A stretch of DNA of 64,000 bases, from assembly GCF_016924755.1 (NCBI RefSeq), contig NZ_JAFFJX010000003.1, positions 474,567 through 538,566 of the forward strand. The letters are read 5' to 3'. The DNA is from Longitalea arenae. GTDB taxonomy: Bacteria; Bacteroidota; Bacteroidia; Chitinophagales; Chitinophagaceae. The translations under genes and the position numbers were made by a program. Of this stretch, positions 1 to 8,681 are shown piece after piece (position 1 is the stretch's first letter; each line of letters opens with the position of its first letter). The notes below the pieces were generated by a model that ran no database searches, was not told the origin of the DNA, and was given only the letters and a program-made list of their open reading frames with translations.

Positions 1-8
1 TTTACTGC

Positions 9-16
9 TAAATTTG
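9..16 (+). promoter_or_regulatory. candidate -7 promoter element
   Basis: TAAATTTG matches the Bacteroidota -7 consensus TAnnTTTG and lies 25 bases before the ATG of the first gene. The -33 element would fall outside the window, so only half the promoter can be seen. Confidence 0.35.
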
Positions 17-41
17 TCTGCAGCTCAAAAAAGATAACAGC

Positions 42-572
42 ATGCAAACCTTAATAGTTGTGATCCATCCCAATTTAAACAAATCGGTTGTTAATAAACG
101 GTGGATGAACGAATTGAAAAAACACCCGCAAAAATATACCATCCATGACCTGCATAGCGAATACCCCGACGAAAAAATTGATATTATAAAAGAACAAAAA
201 CTGATCGAGCGCTTCGACAAAATTGTTTTTCAGTTTCCTTTTTACTGGTTTAATTGTCCACCCTTTTTTAAAAAATGGCTCGATGATGTATTGACCTATG
301 GCTGGGCTTATGGAAGTAAAAGCGGTTATAAGCTGCAGGGTAAAAAAATTGCGCTGGCGATATCAGCGGGCATCGATGAAGAAGAATACAGGGCGGACGG
401 CAAATACAGGTACACCATGAAAGAGCTCACCGCCCCTTTTGAGATCACCTTTGAATATGTAAAAGCAGCCTACCAACCACCATTTGTATTTTATGGCATG
501 GAACATAATGCCCGGGCAGACAGAATTGAAAAAAGTGTTGGCGACTACCTGTCGTTCCTGGAATCTTTCTAA
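42..572 (+). CDS. flavodoxin-fold NAD(P)H oxidoreductase (quinone reductase type)
   Basis: A 176-residue cytoplasmic protein of the flavodoxin-like NAD(P)H:quinone oxidoreductase family (YwrO/KefF/MdaB type). These are FMN or FAD enzymes that reduce quinones or nitro-compounds by two electrons. The N-terminal beta strand leads into HPNLNKSVVNK, the flavin-phosphate loop. The motif FPFYWFNCPPFFKKWLDD followed by GWAYG (about residues 65-93) is the family's PxYWxxxPxxLKxWxD signature. Length is normal for the shorter members. The ATG start gives a clean N-terminus and a -7 box sits 25 bases upstream. It stands alone and is followed by a hairpin. The exact substrate cannot be told. Confidence 0.85.
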   Translation: MQTLIVVIHPNLNKSVVNKRWMNELKKHPQKYTIHDLHSEYPDEKIDIIKEQKLIERFDKIVFQFPFYWFNCPPFFKKWLDDVLTYGWAYGSKSGYKLQGKKIALAISAGIDEEEYRADGKYRYTMKELTAPFEITFEYVKAAYQPPFVFYGMEHNARADRIEKSVGDYLSFLESF

Positions 573-597
573 CATGGGAACGGTTGCTGCCAAAGAA

Positions 598-625
598 AAG
601 CCCCGGTGTGGAAACATCGGGGCTT
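598..625 (+). terminator. hairpin after the oxidoreductase
   Basis: AAGCCCCG pairs perfectly with CGGGGCTT across a 12-base loop, 26 bases after the stop codon. There is no clean T run, so termination may be weak. Confidence 0.5.
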
Positions 626-816
626 CAGTTAAAGTACTGATCAGTGTACTATTAAAACAATTGAACTGCCCGAATTGACTAAAGCCTTTTTCATATTTCC
701 GACAAAAACGTCAGCGGCGGCCCGGCAGGCCTTGCGCATTTTCCTACAGCAGCCTGATTGATAAGCAGTTATTTTTAACAATATGCCGGGGTTCGGTTTT
801 TGCATTTATAGTAAAA

Positions 817-1176
817 ATGGCGACGGCGACAGAAAATATTGAATTATACGAACAACAGACAAAAAGCGGTACTACCGATCCATTTCCTTACGACCGGCTG
901 ATGATCCATTACCGCAAACAGAAAGAATATAAAAAGGAATTGCAGCTGATCAATCAGGCGCTAAAGGTCTTTAGCGAGCGATTGAAAAAACAGACTAACC
1001 AGATCTTTGAAGGGGCAAAGTCGCGCACCGCCAGTAAAAAACTCATGGAAAAATTCGGCAGGTCCGTGGGATTGATGGATAAAAAAGGAAACCTCAAAAT
1101 GCTGCCTGAACCGCTTGCCCGCTGGACCAAGAGAAAACAAACGGTTCAGCAAAAGATCAAAAAAGTAAAAACATGA
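817..1176 (+). CDS. conserved-looking hypothetical protein, 119 aa
   Basis: I do not recognise the family. The product is a basic, helical, cytoplasmic protein without signal peptide or membrane segment. Residues about 22-55 (PFPYDRLMIHYRKQKEYKKELQLI pattern) resemble one tetratricopeptide-like helical hairpin, where a Tyr/Arg-rich helix is followed by a Lys/Glu-rich helix. The C-terminal third is Lys-rich and may bind nucleic acid, but that is only a guess. Its stop codon overlaps the next start in an ATGA junction, so the two are translationally coupled. Confidence 0.7.
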   Translation: MATATENIELYEQQTKSGTTDPFPYDRLMIHYRKQKEYKKELQLINQALKVFSERLKKQTNQIFEGAKSRTASKKLMEKFGRSVGLMDKKGNLKMLPEPLARWTKRKQTVQQKIKKVKT

Positions 1177-1391
1177 GCCAGGCATTTGTAAAAGAAAATG
1201 ATGAGCAGTGGCTGCATGAAATTCCACCCACGCTCACCGCGCTGATCAACTATCTTACGCGTGAAAATAATGGCGTACGGGTTTATGAAACCAAAACCAG
1301 CACCGACACCGCAGGAAAAAGCCTGCATCATATGAGCAATGGTTTGATCTATTTTGTAAATGATCAATCGCAGTGGGAAATAAAGTGGTAG
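1173..1391 (+). CDS. hypothetical protein, 72 aa, coupled to upstream gene
   Basis: A short soluble protein of unknown function whose ATG overlaps the preceding TGA (ATGA), a typical arrangement for two-gene operons whose products are made together. Hydrophobic and charged residues alternate through the chain as in a small alpha/beta fold. No signal peptide, metal-binding cluster or catalytic motif is visible. It ends directly against the convergent TonB-dependent receptor gene with no intervening base, so there is no room for a separate terminator. Confidence 0.6.
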   Translation: MSQAFVKENDEQWLHEIPPTLTALINYLTRENNGVRVYETKTSTDTAGKSLHHMSNGLIYFVNDQSQWEIKW

Positions 1392-3791
1392 CTACAAACT
1401 GAGCTGAACAGTAAAATACCCATTCCGCTTGTCTGCCGGTATGATCCCAGGTCCGGGATAACCATCGGCCCGCCGCGTAAAATATTTTTCATCGGCAAGG
1501 TTGTTGATACCGGTAAAAAAGGCCAGGCTTCTCCATTTATAACTTATACTAAGATCTAAAACGCTGAAGGCAGGAATAGCGCCATCAACGGCCGTTGGCG
1601 TGATCTCGGTGTTAGTAGCATCTGAATACTGTTTGCCCTGGTACGCATACTGCAAAGAAATATTGAAATGCGGATCGGCAAAGCTGATGCCGCTCCTGAA
1701 TACAATGGGCGGAACATTCTCTACCAGTTTGTCTGCAATAGCGCTGTTCTTGGTGTTGATATACCGCGCATCGATCAATGAAAAGCTGGTATACAGGTTC
1801 AGTCTGTATTTTGATTTCATTCCAAATGCTTTCAGGAGATCTCCATCGAGCAATACCTCGGTTCCTATATTGCGGCTATCGCTTACATTGGTACGCAGGC
1901 GGTAGGTCATAAAACTGGTATCCCGGGTAAATACCGAGCCGATACGGTTATTGTACTTCAACAGGAAGACACTGAGATCGGCATAGAGCCAGCCTTTATA
2001 ATTGCCCCTGAAGCCCGCATCGATATTATAACCGTCTTCATCTTTCAGCTCAGGATCTACTTTGGCATTGGCATTAACAACCCTTATGTCGTTAAAATTG
2101 ATGGAGCGGTAGTTCTGCGAAATATTCGCATAGAGCTCGGTGCCATTTGGAAACTTCCACGAGCTGCCGAAACCCAGCAGAACAAATGAACGCGGGTTCG
2201 ACTTATCTTCCAGGATCTTTTCATCGGCTATGAAAATATTCCGCTTGTAATAGTAACCATTGGCCTTTGTATTGATATGTTCGAAACGGATGCCGGGCGT
2301 AATACTCCAGCGGGGTGTTAACCGGAATACATTCTCTGCAAAAAAGGCCAGGTTATTGCCGGGAAAACGGAAAGCTGAAGCATCCGGCTCTTCCCCCTCA
2401 AAATCGAAATCGGCGCCGCTGCCATCATTGCCCCTGCCCTGCCGGCGGTCGGTCAGTCCCTTATACCATCTGCCGCCGATAAGCAATGTGCTTTGTTTAT
2501 GTAACAAAGCGTAATCATGAATAAAACGCAGTTCCGAAGCGTAATTGTTATAATCGTCAGCCAACAGATCCCGGTTGCCGCCATTATCAGGGCGGTTGAT
2601 ATAAGTGAGCACGCCCAATGCATCGCGGCTGCCCTGTAAGGTATAATTCCGCCAGTTCAAACGCGTATGTTCATTGAACTGGTAATCGAAGAGGAGGCTC
2701 ACCAGGTTCCAGTTAACGGTAAACCAGTTACGGGCCCTTACTGATAAGGAAGCATCTTCCTTAAACTGTTCATCGGTTAAACCACCCGGCTGCTGGGCCA
2801 GGTATTTCATCAGGGTATATTCGCCTGTCACCTTAAAGCGAGGCGTAAGATTATAGGCCAGATGCACATACGCATTGTGCTGATCATAATGGCTGTTGGG
2901 CCGCCAGCTATCGCCTTTTTTATACTGGTAAAAGGTATAATAATTCAATTTGTTATTAGCAATGGTGCCCCCCAGGCTGTTGAATGAATTAAAGAATCCA
3001 AAGGAGCCGATGGTCTGCCTGGTGGTAAACCGCCATTTCTCCTGTTTCGGTCCTTCCTTCATTACAAAGTTCACGAGCCCGCCAAACTGCGGACCGTACT
3101 GTAAGCTCGCTGCGCCGCGTACGATCTCGATGCGGTCAAGCGCTTCGGTAGAAGGCGTATAATAACTTTCCGGGTAACCCAGCGCATCGGCGCTTATGTC
3201 GTATCCGTTCTGGCGAATATTGAAATTAGACGACCGGTTGGGACTAAGTCCGCGTCCGCCGATACCTAACTGCAATCCGCCATGATCGTATTCCCAGATA
3301 TTCAGGCCGGGTATACGGGCATAGATCTGCCTGGTATTATTGGTAGCCAGGTTGGCATTGATATTTTTCAGGTTGATCAGCTCCGTTTTCTTGCCGGCAT
3401 AGATCGCCGTGCCTGAAACATCCTGCAGTTTGCCGGAGGCCGACTCGCCTTTTCTCCCCGCGACAATTACATTTTCCAGGCTGGAAACTTCTGCAGGCTG
3501 AAGCGTAATGTGCAGGCTTTCATTGGAAGTGGTAATATGTACAGGTATAATCTGGGTAGCATAGCCTACATGGGAGATCTTCAATGCATAACTTCCTGTA
3601 TCCAATTTGGAAAATCGGAAGAAGCCATTTTCATTGGTCATTCTTTGTATACCGGATGGCAACAAAACTACCGTGGCCTGTTCAGCCGCTTCCTGCTGAA
3701 AACGCACGGTTCCGCTTATCGTAAAGGAACCCTGCGCCATAGTAGTTAACATACAAATCATACCAGTAACGATACCAAACAATTTTTTCAT
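1392..3791 (-). CDS. TonB-dependent receptor, siderophore/metal type
   Basis: A 799-residue outer-membrane receptor that would import a ligand using TonB energy. The order is signal peptide (1-19), carboxypeptidase-regulatory-like beta domain (about 22-105), plug domain (about 130-245, with RIPGLNIWEYDHGGLQLGIGG and IEIVRGAASLQYGPQFGG) and a 22-strand-type barrel to the C-terminus. There is no STN domain, so it should not signal to an anti-sigma factor. The plug resembles FecA/ferric-citrate and siderophore receptors rather than SusC. It starts one base after the HTTM gene stop, the last cistron of an operon with two surface lipoproteins. Iron is inferred from that context. Confidence 0.9.
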   Translation of the reverse strand: MKKLFGIVTGMICMLTTMAQGSFTISGTVRFQQEAAEQATVVLLPSGIQRMTNENGFFRFSKLDTGSYALKISHVGYATQIIPVHITTSNESLHITLQPAEVSSLENVIVAGRKGESASGKLQDVSGTAIYAGKKTELINLKNINANLATNNTRQIYARIPGLNIWEYDHGGLQLGIGGRGLSPNRSSNFNIRQNGYDISADALGYPESYYTPSTEALDRIEIVRGAASLQYGPQFGGLVNFVMKEGPKQEKWRFTTRQTIGSFGFFNSFNSLGGTIANNKLNYYTFYQYKKGDSWRPNSHYDQHNAYVHLAYNLTPRFKVTGEYTLMKYLAQQPGGLTDEQFKEDASLSVRARNWFTVNWNLVSLLFDYQFNEHTRLNWRNYTLQGSRDALGVLTYINRPDNGGNRDLLADDYNNYASELRFIHDYALLHKQSTLLIGGRWYKGLTDRRQGRGNDGSGADFDFEGEEPDASAFRFPGNNLAFFAENVFRLTPRWSITPGIRFEHINTKANGYYYKRNIFIADEKILEDKSNPRSFVLLGFGSSWKFPNGTELYANISQNYRSINFNDIRVVNANAKVDPELKDEDGYNIDAGFRGNYKGWLYADLSVFLLKYNNRIGSVFTRDTSFMTYRLRTNVSDSRNIGTEVLLDGDLLKAFGMKSKYRLNLYTSFSLIDARYINTKNSAIADKLVENVPPIVFRSGISFADPHFNISLQYAYQGKQYSDATNTEITPTAVDGAIPAFSVLDLSISYKWRSLAFFTGINNLADEKYFTRRADGYPGPGIIPADKRNGYFTVQLSL

Positions 3792-3792
3792 C

Positions 3793-5136
3793 TCAGTTAG
3801 CTGCTTTATACGGTAAAATCCATGGGTAATGTTTCCAGCTGAAGCGTTCTGCCGCCAGGTTCACACTGGAATCAATGAACAGGCGCGAACCAGCGCCGTT
3901 GAGGGTCACATATACTTCCCCGTATACCCGGGGTTGCGCTATACCTCTTTGGGCATACGTATCTGCCAGGAAATGGGCATAGCGCAGGATCATATCAGGC
4001 TGCGTGCTCATCATTTTTTCCTGCAAAGGCGTAAGGAATTCGGCATTGTTCACGGTATAAAACTGTTTTCCGGTTTTATCCTTTACCGTGAAATAGGCCG
4101 CCCCTGCTTTTTCCATCAACATAACGCGCCAGGAAAAGCGGTATCCTTCTTCGGTCCAGAACAAATGATCAGGATAGAGCAGGAAACGTACAGGAACCAG
4201 ACATTGCAGCCCAACATACACCAGCATTATTCTATACAGCCATTTCTTATAGGTAAACGTATAGGCGGTTACAATGTGACCAGACGCTTTATAGCCGGGG
4301 AGAAAAGATAATAACCGCTCATGAAAAGAGCTGGAAAAAAAGATCAGGCTGCTAACGATCATCACATAGGGGAACAAACCAATGCCCGGAAAGAAGATGG
4401 CGGTGGAAATGTGAAAGATCAAAACAAAAGCATATGCCGATAACCTTGTGCTGCGGTTCAGTAAAAAAAATACAATGCACAGATCATACAGGGCGCCAAA
4501 CCATGAGAAAAGGTAAGCCACCCAGTCTTTATACATCAGGGCGCCAACGATGGGAAGATGGCTTTTGGCCGGTAACCAGGTCTTCATGGGTTGCGCATCG
4601 AGCAGCCAATCGGGATTCAACTTGGCCAGGCCGGCGAAGAAATAAACCACTCCCAGCTGAAAGCGGATGATGCCGATCGTCCATGCGGGCACCAGTAAGC
4701 GCCTTTTAGCGGGTTTTATTAAGACATCTATAGCATACAGGCGGTTGGCGGGTAACCATATCATTAAAAAAGCTACCAGGCTTATAAAATAGTAGTGATT
4801 CAGATAGGTGGTTACATCGATCAGCTCTACATAGGTGAAGCAAATAAAGAAGAGCACTGTTGCCAGGCGGTACAAGAGACCCACTGCGATCATCAATGCC
4901 GTACAGGCGATTATTGAATACAAGAGATACATGCCCGGCCTGCCGAATGGCTGCACCCATTCGAAACCCCAGTATGTAAAATGAAAGGAGGGCGAAACAT
5001 ACACCGCATCTACCCAGCCGCGCCACCAGAAACGAAGCGTACTGACAAACATGAGTAGTCCGAACGCTATCCGGAAGGTGATGAGCGGTGTTATGGAAAC
5101 GGGTTTCTCCCAGCTTTGCCTGTTAATCGCCATCAT
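3793..5136 (-). CDS. HTTM (vitamin-K-dependent carboxylase-like) membrane protein
   Basis: A polytopic inner-membrane protein of the HTTM family, related to the membrane part of vitamin-K-dependent gamma-carboxylase. About eight hydrophobic segments lie between residues 12 and 300, with ISLVAFLMIWLPANRLYAID and the family's characteristic FQLGVVYFFAGLAKLNPDWL segment. The C-terminal about 110 residues form a soluble domain. A longer reading frame starts at 5178, but the ATG pair at 5136/5133 sits inside the last codons of the imelysin gene, giving a short 14-base overlap and a normal N-terminus, so I prefer it. The substrate is unknown. Location between two lipoproteins and a receptor suggests a role in metal uptake. 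Confidence 0.8.
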   Translation of the reverse strand: MMAINRQSWEKPVSITPLITFRIAFGLLMFVSTLRFWWRGWVDAVYVSPSFHFTYWGFEWVQPFGRPGMYLLYSIIACTALMIAVGLLYRLATVLFFICFTYVELIDVTTYLNHYYFISLVAFLMIWLPANRLYAIDVLIKPAKRRLLVPAWTIGIIRFQLGVVYFFAGLAKLNPDWLLDAQPMKTWLPAKSHLPIVGALMYKDWVAYLFSWFGALYDLCIVFFLLNRSTRLSAYAFVLIFHISTAIFFPGIGLFPYVMIVSSLIFFSSSFHERLLSFLPGYKASGHIVTAYTFTYKKWLYRIMLVYVGLQCLVPVRFLLYPDHLFWTEEGYRFSWRVMLMEKAGAAYFTVKDKTGKQFYTVNNAEFLTPLQEKMMSTQPDMILRYAHFLADTYAQRGIAQPRVYGEVYVTLNGAGSRLFIDSSVNLAAERFSWKHYPWILPYKAAN

Positions 5137-6247
5137 TGTCCATAAATGTGATCTGAACGCCTGTAGCCGATGCCACATCTGTTTTTATTAAAGTCAAAAG
5201 CTTCTGGATCTCCTTATATGCTTCTTCGACTTTGGCAGGTTGCGCCGTAATTGTAGTAGACAGCGGGTCAGGTAACATGTCAAGCTTTGATATAAGAAGA
5301 TCAAACTGTGCTGTTACCTGGCTGGCAAGCTCCGCTTTGTCAAGCGATATGAGATAATCTGACAATCCTTTACCACTGCCATTGGCGGTAAAGACCTTTT
5401 TCAGGTTCCGCATACTTTCCTGGGCCAGCGCGGCCGAATTACCGGCGAAATACGCTTCTACTTTGGTGGGAAAGGCAATTCCATTCGATTGTTTGCCAAA
5501 GGGCCATCCGATGCGGGGTCCCTTTAGTACATCCAGCTCATAGGCCATGGCGTTGATCATATTACCAATAGGACTTCCCACATTGGTCCTGGTATTGCTG
5601 ATGAATTCAGTACGGTAGGCCGTCCAGTCCGTATTAATCCTGTCGACCAGCGATTTCATGCGGTGGATCACATCCTTTGCATATTTAACCCGGTTCGCAG
5701 TATTGGTATTGAATTTCGCAATGGCGTTCGGCCCGAAAAAGAGGTAATTGAGCGCGGCAAATCCCTGCGCATAAAATGAGTTGCGTACATAAAGGGAAAG
5801 ATCGTAACTGCCGGAACTGATATTGTTCTCGATCGTAGTGCTGTCGATAGAAAAACCAACCAGCTCGCCATTGCTGGCAAAATTATAATCGAGGCCACCG
5901 TTATAATTCAAATATACTTCCAGGGAGGCAACCACGGCCGGACCCAGGTTATATGCTTCTACCCGGGTATATTGCAGGTGCAACTGTTTGTAGGCTTCCA
6001 GCAATGCCTGTTGATTGGCCGTGCTCCTGGTATCGAGGAAGCTGTTGGCAAGCGCCTGGAAACCGTTCACCTTCTCCTGCAAGGATTGATAGGCAGGAAT
6101 GATCAGCTGATCGGCATAGTTAGTGAGCATGGCGGTCTTGTCGAATCCATTGTCATTACCGTTGTCATCACCATTGCCTGATTTGCTGCAAAAAACACCG
6201 GCAGTTATCACCGTAGCAGCCAGGAATCCCATGAATGCTTTTTTCAT
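5123..6247 (-). CDS. imelysin-like lipoprotein with degenerate metal motif
   Basis: A 374-residue exported protein of the imelysin/EfeO-like (M75) all-helical family, which in iron-uptake loci binds or presents metal outside the inner membrane. A signal peptide runs to Cys20, followed by an acidic/Gly/Asn-rich linker resembling a Bacteroidota surface-export signal. Two helical-bundle halves follow. The family motif GxHxxE should lie near residue 162, but here it reads GFAALN, so both expected metal ligands (His and Glu) are replaced by Ala and Asn. It overlaps the HTTM gene and is preceded by a hairpin. Identity is based on the bundle pattern and gene context. Confidence 0.75.
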   Translation of the reverse strand: MKKAFMGFLAATVITAGVFCSKSGNGDDNGNDNGFDKTAMLTNYADQLIIPAYQSLQEKVNGFQALANSFLDTRSTANQQALLEAYKQLHLQYTRVEAYNLGPAVVASLEVYLNYNGGLDYNFASNGELVGFSIDSTTIENNISSGSYDLSLYVRNSFYAQGFAALNYLFFGPNAIAKFNTNTANRVKYAKDVIHRMKSLVDRINTDWTAYRTEFISNTRTNVGSPIGNMINAMAYELDVLKGPRIGWPFGKQSNGIAFPTKVEAYFAGNSAALAQESMRNLKKVFTANGSGKGLSDYLISLDKAELASQVTAQFDLLISKLDMLPDPLSTTITAQPAKVEEAYKEIQKLLTLIKTDVASATGVQITFMDNDGD

Positions 6248-6278
6248 TATACAGCTATATTAAATGTATACAATGCGT

Positions 6279-6307
6279 AAAACTCCCGGTACAAACCGGG
6301 AGTTTTT
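6279..6307 (-). terminator. hairpin between DUF4856 and imelysin genes
   Basis: A symmetrical stem AAAACTCCCGG/CCGGGAGTTTT with a short loop and T run in both directions lies in the 82-base gap between two co-directional genes. It could terminate, attenuate, or protect the upstream message. Confidence 0.65.
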
Positions 6308-6329
6308 AATTTATCTGTTGCTCAATTTA

Positions 6330-7433
6330 TTAAGGTTGCAGTTGTCCATACGCTGCCGTCAGTATCTGTTGCGCCTGCTTTAATTTGGTAAAGCTGGCAT
6401 CGTTGATAAGTGTATACAGGTTTGGATTGGCCCCAAGGATACCGATAAGGCTTTGATAAGCCGAAGCGCTCAATTTGCTGTTGGCCGGGCGGTAGTTTAA
6501 TGCAATAACAAAGCCGCAACCTTCAGACAGTTCATGTAACTGGTCAGACTTATTGGTTTTTGCCTGCGGACTTGTTACATAATGATAACAGGCGGCAGCG
6601 ATGGTCTTTTCCAAAAACTCTTTGATGGTGGCGGCGGCTGCATCCCGGCCCTGGTAATCTTTGGCGGCAATTGCAGCCCGGCCTTTGCGGAAGGCTTCGA
6701 AGACAATACCGCCTGCTTTAATATATTTACCTCTTTCGGCAAAATAGCCGCCTATAGCAAGCGGTCTCTTGGGATCGGTGCTCGCATACGCTTTTGACGT
6801 ATCGTAGTCGGTAGCGATGCCCACATAGCCGAATGCCATATCCCATTCATGCTGCATGGCAGTCCCTTTTCCAGGCGTTACTGTATTGTTATCGGCATTG
6901 GCAGCAGCATCGAGGTGCTGGATCACTTTTGACAATACCATAGCCCCCATCATGCCTTTAGCAACAAGCTGGTTGAACTCGATACCGGCATGATTGAATA
7001 TACGGTTGCCTTGTTTCCCGGCTTTACCTTCTGAACCAGCTGTATTATAGAACTGGCTTATTTTAACCATTGAGTCGGCCAAAGCCTTTATGATAGCAGC
7101 ATCAGCTGTTCTCGATGCCAGATTGAATCCGGAAGCATTCAACTGCTGAGGCGTATTAGGCAGGTTTGAAATGAATTCTGCAGTAAAGGCGTTATTGGTA
7201 TTATTCCATAAATAATTCACGGTATCCTGGCTAAGCTGCCGGGTAGCGCCCCTGCCCAGGTAGAACTGAAAGCCCTGCCACATGTTCACAGAAGCAGTCG
7301 CTTCCGCAAATTCCGCATTGTCGAAATTGTAGGTGCCGGGTACTGTATAAGAAGGAGCATCGTCGTCTTTGTCGCAGGAAGTAATAAAAACGGCGCATGC
7401 CAAAGCAGTTAGTGTCAGTATCCTTTTTTTCAT
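6330..7433 (-). CDS. DUF4856 surface lipoprotein
   Basis: A 367-residue lipoprotein matching the DUF4856 family, which I know from Bacteroidota loci encoding imelysin-like proteins and TonB receptors. The signal peptide ends at FITSC and the mature protein begins CDKDDD, an acidic run typical of lipoproteins sent to the outer face of the outer membrane. The body is helical, with HAGIEFNQLVAKGMMGA (about residues 155-175) as the most recognisable stretch. The function is not established. It is the first gene of the operon and has a palindrome about 95 bases upstream that may be a metal-regulator site. Confidence 0.75.
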   Translation of the reverse strand: MKKRILTLTALACAVFITSCDKDDDAPSYTVPGTYNFDNAEFAEATASVNMWQGFQFYLGRGATRQLSQDTVNYLWNNTNNAFTAEFISNLPNTPQQLNASGFNLASRTADAAIIKALADSMVKISQFYNTAGSEGKAGKQGNRIFNHAGIEFNQLVAKGMMGAMVLSKVIQHLDAAANADNNTVTPGKGTAMQHEWDMAFGYVGIATDYDTSKAYASTDPKRPLAIGGYFAERGKYIKAGGIVFEAFRKGRAAIAAKDYQGRDAAAATIKEFLEKTIAAACYHYVTSPQAKTNKSDQLHELSEGCGFVIALNYRPANSKLSASAYQSLIGILGANPNLYTLINDASFTKLKQAQQILTAAYGQLQP

Positions 7434-7525
7434 GTTGATGGGAAATTTTATGCAAAGGAACAGGATGGCCGCTTCCTGCCTTTACGAGAAAAGGAAATCG
7501 GTTTACTGGATCGGGAAATATATTA

Positions 7526-7543
7526 TCAATTAATACTAATTGA
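7526..7543. promoter_or_regulatory. palindrome upstream of the imelysin operon (Fur-like candidate)
   Basis: TCAATTA-ATAC-TAATTGA is a perfect 7+7 inverted repeat in the divergent region between the DUF4856 gene and the SDR gene. AT-rich hyphenated palindromes of this kind are typical of Fur-family sites. The assignment is an inference from the metal-uptake context. Confidence 0.35.
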
Positions 7544-7677
7544 AAAAAAGGAGATGTGATACGCAGGATGGCCGTTTGAGGTTGCCTGGCAGCATTTAAT
7601 ATGTCAGAAAGTAAATTTCGCCCCTTCCAGCCCATTTTTGGCTGGCGTATTTCTTGTATAAATTAAGATAAAAGTCT

Positions 7678-8664
7678 ATGAATACCAGTCTACAAGCAAT
7701 GAGTACCAAAACAGTTGTGATCACCGGCGCCAGCAGCGGCGTGGGCAAGGCCATGGCCCTGGAACTGGCCCGGGAGGGAGCAAAACTGGTGTTGGCGGGC
7801 CGCAGAAAGGATGCCCTGGATGAACTGGTGGCAGAATGTAATCAATTGGGCGGACTGGCCCTGGCAGTACCTGCCGATATGCGTTCACTAGACGCTATTC
7901 ACCAGCTCGCCTCACAGGCTTTTCAGTTCGGGGGCTCTATCGATGTGTGGATCAATAATGCCGGGGTACTGGCAGCAGGGAATTTAGAGGAGATACCTGC
8001 GGAAGTAAATGAAAGTGTTATAAGGACGAATCTGTTGGGATATATCCATGGTGCGCATACGGTGCTGCCCTACTTTAAGGAACAGGGTTATGGTATTTTG
8101 ATCAATAACATCTCTGTGGGTGGCTGGTTTCCGACACCCTATGGAGCTGCCTATACTGCCAGCAAATTCGGCCTGCGTGGTTTTTCCGAATCATTGAAAG
8201 GTGAATTGCAGGATTATCCTGACATTCATATCTGTGATCTGTATCCGGGTTTCCTGGATACACCGGGTATACAGCATGCGGCCAATTATACCGGAAAAAT
8301 GTTGAAGCCAGCTCCGCCGGTATACGATCCCCGGAAAGTAGCAAGGGCGGTGGTGGCGCTGATCAATAATCCCCGGCCACAAAAAACAGTTGGCGCATCC
8401 GCTGTCTTCCTGCGCATGGCCTATATGTTATTCCCTGCTTTAACCCGCACTATTACCTCTTCGGTCATACGCACTTATCTTAAACAGGCAGCGCCGATGG
8501 AGCATCAAAGCGGTAATATTTTGCACACGGTTCCTTATGGCACCAGCGTAGATGGCGGCTGGCGTAAACCAATGATCCGGTCGATGAACACAAAAGCGGG
8601 TTTGGTGGCTGCAGGTGTGGCCGGTGTGCTTATCGGGGCTTTCCTGTTGGGGCGGAAAAGCTGA
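7678..8664 (+). CDS. membrane-anchored short-chain dehydrogenase/reductase
   Basis: A 328-residue classical SDR that would oxidise or reduce an alcohol/carbonyl with NAD(P). The cofactor loop TGASSGVG lies near the N-terminus, NNAG follows near residue 100, and the catalytic YTASK tetrad follows about 60 residues later. After the normal 250-residue SDR core there is a C-terminal extension ending in one membrane helix (AAGVAGVLIGAFLLG) and RKS, so the enzyme is probably tethered to the inner membrane with the catalytic domain in the cytoplasm. A second ATG at 7699 (MSTKTVV) may be the true start. The substrate is unknown. Confidence 0.85.
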   Translation: MNTSLQAMSTKTVVITGASSGVGKAMALELAREGAKLVLAGRRKDALDELVAECNQLGGLALAVPADMRSLDAIHQLASQAFQFGGSIDVWINNAGVLAAGNLEEIPAEVNESVIRTNLLGYIHGAHTVLPYFKEQGYGILINNISVGGWFPTPYGAAYTASKFGLRGFSESLKGELQDYPDIHICDLYPGFLDTPGIQHAANYTGKMLKPAPPVYDPRKVARAVVALINNPRPQKTVGASAVFLRMAYMLFPALTRTITSSVIRTYLKQAAPMEHQSGNILHTVPYGTSVDGGWRKPMIRSMNTKAGLVAAGVAGVLIGAFLLGRKS

Positions 8665-8681
8665 ACGATGAAGTCAGGCAC

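Noticed and set aside
3829..4311. 160-codon frame opposite the HTTM gene
   Set aside because: Antisense shadow of a membrane-protein gene.
7231..7635. 134-codon minus-strand frame overlapping the start of the DUF4856 gene
   Set aside because: Out of phase with the lipoprotein, covers the palindrome and promoter region, and lacks domain features.
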